From: an uncultured Peptococcaceae bacterium
GTDB taxonomy: Bacteria; Bacillota; Peptococcia; Peptococcales; Peptococcaceae
NCBI GenBank assembly: GCA_910585405.1
Contig: CAJUDO010000037.1
Coordinates: 1-25,469, forward strand
Length of the DNA: 25,469 nucleotides
Direction: 5' to 3'
Positions 1 to 7,182 of this stretch are shown one piece after another. Positions within the stretch are counted from its first letter, which is position 1. Every line of letters starts with the position of its first letter. The position numbers were made by a program, and so were the translations under genes. The notes beneath the pieces were generated by a model that worked only from the letters and a program-made list of their open reading frames with translations, was not told the DNA's origin and did no database searches.

Positions 1-9
1 CATGTAAAA

Positions 10-44
10 ACCCTCCTTACTGGATTTTGTCCAGCAAAGAGGGT
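10..44. other. Leader hairpin upstream of the first transporter gene
   Basis: A two-part dyad is visible: ACCCTC (10-15) pairs with GAGGGT (39-44), and CTGGA (20-24) pairs with TCCAG (30-34). On the minus strand the hairpin is followed by a short T-run (positions 9-6), so it could terminate leftward transcription. On the plus strand it lies just upstream of the ribosome binding site of the gene at 76, so it may instead be a leader structure or the end of a gene to the left. The window edge prevents a decision. Confidence 0.35.
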
Positions 45-75
45 ACATATCAATTTGAGGGAGGGGGCATTTTAT

Positions 76-1518
76 ATGCAAGCAAATGCAAAAAGAAATT
101 ATTTGACTTATGTACATGCGATTATCATGTTTGTTATTATGTTTGGTGTTGGGACGTTGCCAACATTTGGACAAGTTACTCCTTTGGGGATGAAAATTTT
201 AGGTGTATTTTTAGGCACGATGTATGGGTGGATTTTTATTGATTTATTATGGCCCAGTTTGATTGGTTTAGTTGTTTTAGGTTTGACTGAGTACACGACA
301 ATTGGCGAGGCCTTTGCCAGTGCGTTGTCTACAGCAACAGGAATTCAAGTGATTATCACCTGTTTATTTGCTAGTGCGTTGGAGAAGATCGGTGCGACAG
401 AGGTGCTGAGCAACTGGATTTTGACCAGAGAGCCGTTGCGTAAAAATCCTTGGTTGTTAATTGTTACCTTATTTTTAACGATTGTAATTGGAACGGTATT
501 CGGCGCAGGGATTGCTTTGGTATTTATGATTTGGTCTTTGGCAATTAAAGCGGCAGAGCAATGCGGGTATAGTATAAAAGATCCTTTAATTGCATTTATC
601 ATGACAGGCGCGGTAATTATGTGCTTTGCAGCTAGTTGCATCATACCATTCAGGGGAGCAGCGCTCATGTATCTTTCTTTTTATATACCTGTTGGTGGTG
701 AAATTGAATATGCGCCATTTATTATTTTCTCTGCGGTATATGTAATTTGTCTGATTGCTGCGTTTCTGTTTGTAGCGAAATTTGTCATGAAAATTGACGT
801 TGCCAATTTCACGCTGCCAGATGCAGAGGTTGATAGATTGAAAAGTTTGAAAGCAACAAAACAGCAAAAAATTGGCTGCGGAATTATGATTGCCTATTTT
901 GTAGTGATGATGTCGTCAGCATTTTTACCAAAAGGCTGGGCTTTCACGCAGATGGTAAAAACAATGGGCCTTTTGGGTGTTACAACAGTAGCGCTTATGT
1001 TGTTGGCGTTAGTAAAGGATGACGATGGGAAGCAGATTGTAAGGTTAGCAGCTTGTCATGGAAGTGTTCCCTGGGATGTTGTGTGGTTGATTTGTGCGAC
1101 AACACCACTGGCAAATGCAATGGAATCTGCGGAAGGTGGCCTAATGGCAACTGTTTCGGCAGCGGTCACACCAGTTTTGGCAGGAATGTCGCCAACATTA
1201 TTCTTGATTGCGGTAGTTATCGTATTGGGAGTATTGACACAATTTACGCACAATCTAGTACTGGGCGCGATGTTCATTCCATTTTTAACACCGATTCTGC
1301 TTGAGATGGGTGGGAACGGACCATTGTTGTTTATGTTCTGCCTGATCATTTTGAACTGCGCTTATGTTACGCCAGCAGCTTCTATGCAGTCGGCAATGAT
1401 TCATGGGCATGAATTAATTGGTCGGAAAGCGGCATACACTTGGGGTCTTATCACATTGGTTGCCAGTTGGTTGATTCTAATTGTAATCGGGATTCCTCTG
1501 GGGAATGTTTTGTGGTAA
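76..1518 (+). CDS. SLC13-like / ion-transporter-superfamily anion permease
   Basis: A polytopic inner-membrane protein of 480 residues, nearly all hydrophobic, with about 11-12 predicted transmembrane segments. The overall look fits the SLC13/DASS branch of the ion transporter superfamily: two related halves, Gly/Ala/Thr-rich re-entrant-like stretches and the C-terminal THNLVLGAMFIPFLTPI region. These proteins usually co-transport di- or tricarboxylates or sulfate with sodium. The canonical SNT motif is not clear; a THN occurs where SNT might be expected in the second half, so the substrate is open. The ATG at 76 was chosen over an in-frame TTG at 55 because a strong purine-rich ribosome binding site (57-67) sits just before it. 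It is followed by its own terminator, so it is transcribed apart from the FAS operon. I am fairly sure of the transporter class and unsure of the substrate. Confidence 0.7.
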   Translation: MQANAKRNYLTYVHAIIMFVIMFGVGTLPTFGQVTPLGMKILGVFLGTMYGWIFIDLLWPSLIGLVVLGLTEYTTIGEAFASALSTATGIQVIITCLFASALEKIGATEVLSNWILTREPLRKNPWLLIVTLFLTIVIGTVFGAGIALVFMIWSLAIKAAEQCGYSIKDPLIAFIMTGAVIMCFAASCIIPFRGAALMYLSFYIPVGGEIEYAPFIIFSAVYVICLIAAFLFVAKFVMKIDVANFTLPDAEVDRLKSLKATKQQKIGCGIMIAYFVVMMSSAFLPKGWAFTQMVKTMGLLGVTTVALMLLALVKDDDGKQIVRLAACHGSVPWDVVWLICATTPLANAMESAEGGLMATVSAAVTPVLAGMSPTLFLIAVVIVLGVLTQFTHNLVLGAMFIPFLTPILLEMGGNGPLLFMFCLIILNCAYVTPAASMQSAMIHGHELIGRKAAYTWGLITLVASWLILIVIGIPLGNVLW

Positions 1519-1535
1519 GAAGTATAGGAAAATGA

Positions 1536-1590
1536 CCTCTTGATTTTGCAGCAAGCACTATTAGCTTGTAGGAAAATCAAGAGGTTTTTA
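1536..1590 (+). terminator. Rho-independent terminator after the SLC13-like gene
   Basis: CCTCTTGATTTT (1536-1547) pairs perfectly with AAAATCAAGAGG (1573-1584) and is followed by TTTTT. A smaller nested stem (CAAGC/GCTTG) lies in the loop. It separates the transporter from the downstream operon. Confidence 0.85.
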
Positions 1591-1697
1591 CATTGCAGGC
1601 GATTTTTGCTGACGGTAGTGGGTATTCTATTGTTAATGTTTTTGTGAAATTATTGTGATGTGGACAGAGTAGGGGTAAAGTTTTTCTTAGTCCAAAA

Positions 1698-1748
1698 ATT
1701 AATTTGACAAACTAATTAAATATCTATATAATTAATTTGACAAACTAA
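1698..1748. promoter_or_regulatory. Paired FabT-like operators on the FAS promoter
   Basis: The 18-mer ATTAATTTGACAAACTAA occurs exactly twice, at 1698-1715 and 1731-1748 (33 bp apart, about three helical turns). Within each, TTAATTTGACAAACTAA is a 17-bp palindrome with one mismatched pair around a central A. The first copy covers the -35 box and the second runs from the -10 box into the start site. Its TTTGA/CAAA content resembles the FabT box of Lactobacillales and related clostridial regulators. The adjacent MarR protein is the obvious ligand, which predicts autoregulation and control of the whole operon. Confidence 0.75.
1704..1732 (+). promoter_or_regulatory. Sigma-A promoter of the FAS operon
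   Basis: TTGACA (1704-1709) and TATAAT (1727-1732), separated by 17 bp, form an exact consensus promoter. The start of transcription would be near 1739-1740, giving a leader of about 50 bases before the MarR start. Both copies of the 18-bp operator repeat overlap it, so it is likely a strong promoter that needs repression. Confidence 0.85.
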
Positions 1749-1791
1749 GTAATTGACTGGCGATATAGTTTGCAAAGTGGGGGGAATCGTT

Positions 1792-2256
1792 GTGGATGCA
1801 TTTTCGCAGGAGTTGAATGATTTGTTGTCGGATGCGTTCTGGTCGGTGCTGAAAATAGAGGAGCAGGCGGCAAGTATGGCAGCGCAGGGAGATTTGTCTA
1901 TCAGTGAGCTGCATATGCTGGAGGCTGTTTCTAAAAATGAGGAACAGGGCAGAAGCATCAGCGCTTTGGCGGCGGATTTGAAAATTACGCTGTCATCAGT
2001 GACCATTGCGGTGAACAAATTGGTGAAAAAGGGCTATGTAGAAAAAATTCGTTCGGAACAGGATGGGCGGCAGGTTTTTGTAAAGCTGACCAAGCTGGGG
2101 CGCAAGATCAATGCGGGGCATTTATATTTTCATGAAAATATGGTGCGCAATGTGAGCGAGGATTTGTCGGAGGAGGAGAAAGAAGTTCTGGTGCGGGCTA
2201 TGAAAAATCTGAATAAATTTTTCAAGCGAAAACTTGAGACGAGGAATAAAGAATGA
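1792..2256 (+). CDS. MarR-family transcriptional regulator, FabT-like
   Basis: A 154-residue winged-helix MarR protein, the size expected for FabT. Residues about 35-105 form the DNA-binding domain: a recognition region around ISALAADLKITLSSVTIAVN (56-75), then the wing with the family-typical DGRQVFVKLTKLG (91-103). The flanking helices would form the dimer interface. FabT-type repressors bind DNA better when loaded with acyl-ACP, linking FAS transcription to lipid demand; I infer the same here from its place as first gene of the operon. The GTG at 1792 was chosen because GGGGGGA lies 5-6 bases upstream; a TTG at 1753 is in frame but lacks a ribosome binding site and would lie about 14 bases from the predicted transcript start. 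Its stop overlaps the fabH start (ATGA), implying translational coupling. Confidence 0.85.
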   Translation: MDAFSQELNDLLSDAFWSVLKIEEQAASMAAQGDLSISELHMLEAVSKNEEQGRSISALAADLKITLSSVTIAVNKLVKKGYVEKIRSEQDGRQVFVKLTKLGRKINAGHLYFHENMVRNVSEDLSEEEKEVLVRAMKNLNKFFKRKLETRNKE

Positions 2257-3218
2257 GTTTCACAATTTTAGGAACGGGCAGCGCATTGCCTGGACGCATT
2301 GTCACAAATGAGGAGCTGTCCTGTATGGTAGACACCAGCGATGAATGGATTCGCAGCCGCACAGGTATCCGTCAGCGGCGAGTGTGTAGTGGCGAAAGCC
2401 TGACGGATTTGGCTTATCAGGCAGCATTGCTGGCTTTGGAGGATAGCTGCTGTGAGGTGGGCGAGCTGGATTTGATCATCTGCGCCACTGTCAGCGCGGA
2501 CTATGTGCTGCCGTCATTGGCCTGTGCATTACAAGCGCGATTGGGAGCCCATTGTCCGGCGTTTGATATGAACGCTGCCTGTACCGGTTTTTTGTATGGA
2601 TTAGATATTGCTGCAGGGTATTTCGCCCGCAATCCACAGCAAAAAATTTTGCTGGTGGGCGCCGATGCCATGTCCAGGCTGGTGGATTGGCAGGAGCGCA
2701 GCACTTGTGTGTTGTTTGGGGATGGAGCTGGTGCTGTTGTACTGGGGCCGGGCAACGATCTGCTGGCCATTGAGCTCAGCGCGCAGGGTGATATTGCGCC
2801 TCTTTATGTACCCAACAGCTGGGGCAACAGTCCCTTTCATCAGGCAGAGGAATCACAGAAAAAGCCTTATCTAGTGATGGATGGGCAGGAGGTGTTTCGC
2901 TTTGCGGTAACTTCTATGGTGCAGGCTGTAGAGCAGGTGCTGCACAAGGCCGGGGTGCGCAAGGAGAGAATTGCCTACTTGCTGCCGCATCAGGCCAATA
3001 TTCGCATCATTGACGCGGCGGTGAATCGTCTGAAACTACCGCGGGAAAAATGTTTGACCAATATTGCGCTGCGGGGAAACACCTCAGCGGCCTGCGTGGC
3101 GATTCTGCTGGATGAGCAGAATCGGGCAGGCAGATTTCAAAACGGCGATTTGCTGGTTCTGACCGCTTTCGGCGGCGGACTGACAACTGGCGCATCTATT
3201 TTGCGTTGGAATAAATAA
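2253..3218 (+). CDS. fabH: 3-oxoacyl-ACP synthase III
   Basis: Condenses an acyl-CoA primer (acetyl-CoA or a branched short acyl-CoA) with malonyl-ACP to start fatty-acid synthesis. It is 321 residues long, the usual length. The thiolase-fold catalytic triad is visible: Cys110 in DMNAACTGF, His246 in LLPHQANIRI and Asn276 in LRGNTSAA, together with the C-terminal glycine loop FGGGLTTGASILRW. The N-terminal TSDEWIRSRTGIRQRR is typical of FabH. The gene overlaps the MarR gene by four bases. The usual motif Gly-Asn-Thr-Ser is intact, so activity is expected. The primer preference cannot be read from sequence. Confidence 0.96.
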   Translation: MSFTILGTGSALPGRIVTNEELSCMVDTSDEWIRSRTGIRQRRVCSGESLTDLAYQAALLALEDSCCEVGELDLIICATVSADYVLPSLACALQARLGAHCPAFDMNAACTGFLYGLDIAAGYFARNPQQKILLVGADAMSRLVDWQERSTCVLFGDGAGAVVLGPGNDLLAIELSAQGDIAPLYVPNSWGNSPFHQAEESQKKPYLVMDGQEVFRFAVTSMVQAVEQVLHKAGVRKERIAYLLPHQANIRIIDAAVNRLKLPREKCLTNIALRGNTSAACVAILLDEQNRAGRFQNGDLLVLTAFGGGLTTGASILRWNK

Positions 3219-3243
3219 TTCTATTTTTTAGGAGGAACAAAAA

Positions 3244-3465
3244 ATGAGTACATTGGATAAGGTAGTAGAAATTCTGGCAGAAGCGAAGGATTTGGAAGCT
3301 GATAGAATCACGGAAGCAAGCACTTGGGAAGAATTGGGCCTGGATTCGCTGGATACGGTAGAGCTGGTGATGAATATGGAGGATGCCTTCGGTATTTCCC
3401 TGGAAATGACGGAAGATATGAAATCGGTCGGTGACGTAGTAAAAGCTATCGACGCAGCGAAATAG
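3244..3465 (+). CDS. acpP: Acyl carrier protein
   Basis: A 73-residue, acidic four-helix carrier protein that holds growing acyl chains as thioesters on 4'-phosphopantetheine. The attachment Ser35 sits in the invariant DSLDTVELVM motif, followed by the acidic helix II that docks with the FAS enzymes. A strong AGGAGG lies 5' of the ATG after a 25-base gap from fabH, fitting the high expression ACP needs. The length is at the short end of the family (E. coli ACP has 77 residues plus Met). Confidence 0.97.
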   Translation: MSTLDKVVEILAEAKDLEADRITEASTWEELGLDSLDTVELVMNMEDAFGISLEMTEDMKSVGDVVKAIDAAK

Positions 3466-3474
3466 GTGACGGCT

Positions 3475-4422
3475 ATGATTTACACACCGATTTGCGATTT
3501 GCTGGGCATTCGGTATCCGGTGCTGCAGGGCGGTATGGCCTGGATTGCTGACGCCCAGTTGGCAGCAGCGGTATCCAATGCCGGCGGTTTGGGGATTATT
3601 TCTGCAATGAACGCTGGTGGCGACTGGGTAAGGGAGCAAATTAACAAAGCAAAATCGCTGACAGAGAAGCCTTTTGGCGTAAATATTATGTTGGCCAGCC
3701 CTCATGTAGAGGAAGTGGCCCGCATTGTGGCGGAGGAACATGTGGCGGTGGTTACTACTGGTGCAGGAAATCCCTCTAAATATATGAAAGGGTGGCTGGA
3801 AGCTGGGCTTCAGGTAATTCCGGTAGTGGCCTCCACAGCTATGGCCAAATTGGTGGTACGCAATGGCGCCAGTGCTGTGATTGCAGAGGGCGGAGAATCA
3901 GGCGGCCATGTAGGCGAGCTGACCACGATGGTGTTGGTGCCGCAGGTTTGTGATGTGGTTGATGTACCAGTGATTGCCGCTGGCGGGATTGCTGATGGCC
4001 GCGGCATGGCGGCGGCTTTTTATCTGGGCGCTGCCGGCGTGCAGATGGGTACGGCGTTTTTGGTGGCCAGGGAATGCAATGTGCATCAAAATTATAAAGA
4101 AAAAGTGCTGAAAGCCAAGGATATTGATACCATGACTACAGGAAAGAGGCTTGGGCATCCAGTGCGCGTATTGAAAAATCCGTTTTCTCGTGAGTATGCC
4201 AAGCTGGAATATGACAGCAACATTGCTGATGGGCAGCTGGAGCAGTTCGGCGCAGGCGCTCTGCGCCGCGCTGCGGTGGAAGGTGATGTGCAGAATGGCT
4301 CCTTTATGTGCGGACAGATTGCTGGTATGATTCATGAAGAATGTACCGCGGCGGAAATTATTGACAACATGATGGCACAGACGGAGCAGATTTTGACGGG
4401 AGGATGCCTATGGGTGAAGTAG
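3475..4422 (+). CDS. fabK: Enoyl-ACP reductase II (FMN-dependent)
   Basis: Catalyses the last reduction of each elongation cycle, trans-2-enoyl-ACP to acyl-ACP, with NAD(P)H and bound FMN. The 315-residue protein is a TIM barrel of the nitronate monooxygenase superfamily. Landmarks: QGGMAWI near the N terminus, the AEGGESGGHVG loop with the catalytic-site His145, and the FMN phosphate-binding strands AAGGIADGRG and GAAGVQMGTAF. The order fabH-acpP-fabK-fabD is the same as in Streptococcus, which supports FabK rather than a generic nitronate monooxygenase. No FabI-type reductase is in the window, and FabK enzymes are typically insensitive to triclosan. The ATG at 3475 has AGGTG 6 bases upstream; a GTG at 3466, directly after the acpP stop, is a less likely start. 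Confidence 0.93.
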   Translation: MIYTPICDLLGIRYPVLQGGMAWIADAQLAAAVSNAGGLGIISAMNAGGDWVREQINKAKSLTEKPFGVNIMLASPHVEEVARIVAEEHVAVVTTGAGNPSKYMKGWLEAGLQVIPVVASTAMAKLVVRNGASAVIAEGGESGGHVGELTTMVLVPQVCDVVDVPVIAAGGIADGRGMAAAFYLGAAGVQMGTAFLVARECNVHQNYKEKVLKAKDIDTMTTGKRLGHPVRVLKNPFSREYAKLEYDSNIADGQLEQFGAGALRRAAVEGDVQNGSFMCGQIAGMIHEECTAAEIIDNMMAQTEQILTGGCLWVK

Positions 4423-5324
4423 CCTTACTTTTTGCTGGTCAGGGAGCCCAATATCCGGGCATGGGAAAAGACTTTTATGAGCAGAATCCGGCGGCGCGGG
4501 AAGTGTTTACCATGCTGGAGCAGCAGCGGCCCGGTACGATGCTGCAGTGTTTTTCCGGCAGCAAGGAGGAATTATCTCTTACGCTGAATACGCAGCCCTG
4601 CCTGTTTGCAGTGGATTATGCCATTGCCAGAGCTGTGGAGCAGGCCGGTATTCCAGTGGCAGCGGCAGCGGGGTTTTCGTTGGGAGAGATTCCGGCGTTG
4701 GCTTTTGCGGGCCTTTTGGAGCTGGAGCAGGCTTTTGCCTTGGTGTGCCATCGGGCGGCAGTGATGCAACAGGCATCTGAGCAACATCCGGGCGGTATGC
4801 AGGCAATCTTGAAATTGCCGGTGGAACACATCGTAGAATTGGCTGCACTGTATAGTGATGTCTTTCCGGTGAATTATAACAGCCCGGAGCAGACTGCGGT
4901 GGCGGGAAATCCAGAGCAGTTACAGGCGTTTGCTGCCGATGTGAAGGCTGCTGGCGGCAGAGCCGTTCCGCTGGCAGTAAGCGGCGCTTTTCACAGCCCT
5001 TATATGGACAGCGCAGCAGAAGCCTTGACCGAATATGTGCGGACAGTGAACGTGCAGGAAGGAAATTGTACTGTCTATGCCAATTATACTGCCGAGCCTT
5101 ATACAGCTGCCACAGTCCGGGAATATATTGCCAATCAGGTGAATCATCCGGTGCAGTGGGTGCGAACCATTCGGCGGATGCTGGCTGACGGTGTGGATTG
5201 TTTTATTGAGGTGGGACCGGGAAAAACGCTGTCTGGCCTGGTGAAAAAAATAACTGCCGATGCCCAGGTTTATAAAGTAGAAAATTTAGAGGATCTGGCA
5301 GCATTGCGGCAAAGTATAGGATAA
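4410..5324 (+). CDS. fabD: Malonyl-CoA:ACP transacylase
   Basis: Moves the malonyl group from CoA to ACP. It is 304 residues long and has the expected features: the oxyanion Gln11 in FAGQGAQYPGMG, the nucleophile Ser90 in the GFSLGE elbow, and the general base His195 in SGAFHSPYM. A C-terminal EVGPGKTLSGLVKK motif is typical. It overlaps the end of fabK by 13 bases, suggesting coupled translation. The ATG at 4410 was preferred over one at 4404 because GGGAGG ends at 4403, right against the earlier ATG and 6 bases from the later one. Confidence 0.96.
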   Translation: MGEVALLFAGQGAQYPGMGKDFYEQNPAAREVFTMLEQQRPGTMLQCFSGSKEELSLTLNTQPCLFAVDYAIARAVEQAGIPVAAAAGFSLGEIPALAFAGLLELEQAFALVCHRAAVMQQASEQHPGGMQAILKLPVEHIVELAALYSDVFPVNYNSPEQTAVAGNPEQLQAFAADVKAAGGRAVPLAVSGAFHSPYMDSAAEALTEYVRTVNVQEGNCTVYANYTAEPYTAATVREYIANQVNHPVQWVRTIRRMLADGVDCFIEVGPGKTLSGLVKKITADAQVYKVENLEDLAALRQSIG

Positions 5325-5339
5325 AGGCAGGTATGCCAA

Positions 5340-6080
5340 ATGTTAAAAGATAAGATTGTATTTGTGACAGGGGCTTCAAGGGGGATTGGAAAAGCCATTG
5401 CCCTGGAAATGGCCAAAAACGGTGCCGACGTAGCCATCTGCTACAGTTCTGACGGAGAGGCGGCAGAGGCAGTCTGCACAGAGATTCACGCATTGGGGCG
5501 GGACGCGCAGGCGTACCGCTGCGATGTCAGCGATTACCAGCAGTGCAGCGATACAGTGAAAGCGGCCATTGCCCATTTCGGCAGGCTGGATGTTCTGGTC
5601 AACAATGCGGGGATTACCAAAGATAATTTGCTGCTGATGATGAAAGAGGAAGAATTTGACCGCGTCATTGCAACTAATCTGAAAGGCGCGTTCAATATGA
5701 TGAAGCATGCAGGCGCGCACTTTTTGAAGCGGAAGCAGGGCACGATCATCAATATTGCTTCGGTATCGGGCATGATGGGCAATGCAGGGCAGGCCAACTA
5801 TGCAGCGGCCAAGGCGGGCTTGATTGGCCTGACCAAAACGGCGGCCAGAGAGCTGGCAGCCCGCGGGATTACCTGCAATGCCATTGCGCCAGGATTTATC
5901 ACTACAGATATGACTCAGCAACTCACTGACAAACAGAGAGAGAACATCATTGCCACTATTCCGCTGAAACGGATGGGACAACCGGAGGATATTGCCAATT
6001 TAGCAGTCTTTCTGGCCAGTCCGCTGGCGGCGTATATCACAGGGGAGGTCATCAAGGTTGATGGAGGAATTTACATTTAA
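5340..6080 (+). CDS. fabG: 3-oxoacyl-ACP reductase
   Basis: NADPH-dependent reduction of 3-oxoacyl-ACP to the (R)-3-hydroxyacyl-ACP. It is a classical short-chain dehydrogenase of 246 residues: the nucleotide loop TGASRGIGKA (10-19), NNAG (88-91), the catalytic Ser141, Tyr154 and Lys158 (NIASVSGMMG and QANYAAAKAG), and Asn113. The FabG-typical ending TGEVIKVDGGIYI is present. It starts 15 bases after fabD with an AGGCAGG-like ribosome binding site, and its last 20 bases overlap the next gene. Confidence 0.96.
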   Translation: MLKDKIVFVTGASRGIGKAIALEMAKNGADVAICYSSDGEAAEAVCTEIHALGRDAQAYRCDVSDYQQCSDTVKAAIAHFGRLDVLVNNAGITKDNLLLMMKEEEFDRVIATNLKGAFNMMKHAGAHFLKRKQGTIINIASVSGMMGNAGQANYAAAKAGLIGLTKTAARELAARGITCNAIAPGFITTDMTQQLTDKQRENIIATIPLKRMGQPEDIANLAVFLASPLAAYITGEVIKVDGGIYI

Positions 6081-7173
6081 ATGGCCGGGAAAAGGCTTTG
6101 CCATCGGCGATTTACAGGTGTCTGTCCCCATCGTGCAGGGCGGCATGGGCATTGGCGTTTCCGGCCGCAGGCTGGCGACAGCAGTGGCCAATCAGGGTGG
6201 CATCGGCGTACTCTCTGCAGTGGGTATGGGTTATCTGGGCTTGCCCTGTGAAATCGAAGCGCAGGAAGGCGACAGCCGGAACATCACCATTTTGCGACAG
6301 GAATTGCGTAAAGCCCGTCAACTGACGAATGGGGTGTTGGGCGTCAATATTATGGTGGCCATTCGGGAATTTACCGAAACAGCCCGCGCAGCCATTGAAG
6401 AAGGGGTCGATGTGATCTTCGCCGGAGCAGGCTTGCCGCTCAATCTGCCTGCTTGTTTAACAGAGCAGGCCAAGACCAAGCTGGTGCCCATTGTGTCATC
6501 GGCCAAGGCGGCCCGATTGATTGCCAAACGCTGGATGAGCAGATATCATTATGCGCCGGATGCGTTTGTGCTGGAAGGCCCCAAGGCTGGTGGGCATCTG
6601 GGTTTTGCCCTTGAGGAAATCGACCAGCCGGCTTATCAGCTGGAAGCACTGCTGCCGCAGGTGGTACAGGCGGCCAGAGAAATCAGTGCAGAAGCAAGCA
6701 AATCCATTCCGGTGATTGCTGCCGGCGGTGTTTATACCGGAGCTGATATTTACAAAATGCAGCAGCTGGGCGCAGCAGCAGTACAGATGGCGACGCGCTT
6801 TGTTGCTACAGAAGAATGCGACGCTGACGATGCCTTTAAGCAGGCCTATTTGAATTGCAGGAAAGAAGATATTGCTATTATTCAGAGTCCGGTAGGGTTG
6901 CCAGGACGGGCGATCTTCAATGAGTTTCTGGCACAGGCAAAGGCAGGTCTGAAACGGCCCAAGGTCTGCGCACGGCATTGTATCACCACCTGCAAGGAAG
7001 AGGCCAGCCCCTATTGTATCTCGTCTGCGCTGCTTCATGCGGTGCATGGTCAGTTGGACCGAGGCTTTGCTTTTGTGGGTGCCAATGGCTATCGTGTTGA
7101 CAAAATTCTCACAGTGCCGACCCTGCTGCAGGAGCTGGCTGAGGGCTATGCACAGCAGCTGGCTGCGGAATAG
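6061..7173 (+). CDS. FabX-like FMN / putative [4Fe-4S] protein (nitronate monooxygenase family)
   Basis: A 370-residue flavin TIM-barrel protein of the nitronate monooxygenase/2-nitropropane dioxygenase family, distinct from FabK and longer. Visible features: VQGGMGIGVS near the N terminus (25-34), the active-site loop EGPKAGGHLGF with His179, the FMN phosphate-binding segments AAGGVYTGADI and GAAAVQMATRFVAT, and SPVGLPGRAI. A C-terminal extension carries four cysteines (303, 307, 311, 319; spacing Cx3Cx3Cx7C) followed by GANGYRVDKILTV. This layout matches my recollection of Helicobacter pylori FabX, which binds FMN and a [4Fe-4S] cluster and dehydrogenates then isomerises decanoyl-ACP to feed unsaturated fatty-acid synthesis. 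Placement between fabG and fabF, overlapping fabG by 20 bases, supports a role on acyl-ACP. A generic annotation would be nitronate monooxygenase. The start could also be TTG at 6058. Confidence 0.75.
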   Translation: MEEFTFKWPGKGFAIGDLQVSVPIVQGGMGIGVSGRRLATAVANQGGIGVLSAVGMGYLGLPCEIEAQEGDSRNITILRQELRKARQLTNGVLGVNIMVAIREFTETARAAIEEGVDVIFAGAGLPLNLPACLTEQAKTKLVPIVSSAKAARLIAKRWMSRYHYAPDAFVLEGPKAGGHLGFALEEIDQPAYQLEALLPQVVQAAREISAEASKSIPVIAAGGVYTGADIYKMQQLGAAAVQMATRFVATEECDADDAFKQAYLNCRKEDIAIIQSPVGLPGRAIFNEFLAQAKAGLKRPKVCARHCITTCKEEASPYCISSALLHAVHGQLDRGFAFVGANGYRVDKILTVPTLLQELAEGYAQQLAAE

Positions 7174-7182
7174 GAGGTTCAA

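Noticed and set aside
1766..1778. Third FabT-like box (TAGTTTGCAAAG) between promoter and MarR start
   Set aside because: Only a half-site match with the spacing of the palindrome broken.
5376..5981. Long minus-strand frame of 201 codons opposite fabG
   Set aside because: It is antisense to an unmistakable fabG; rich in Cys/His/Arg as expected for a shadow frame.
6496..7182. Minus-strand frame of 228 codons opposite the FabX-like gene
   Set aside because: Antisense shadow of a well-conserved coding region, with no promoter or ribosome binding site of its own.
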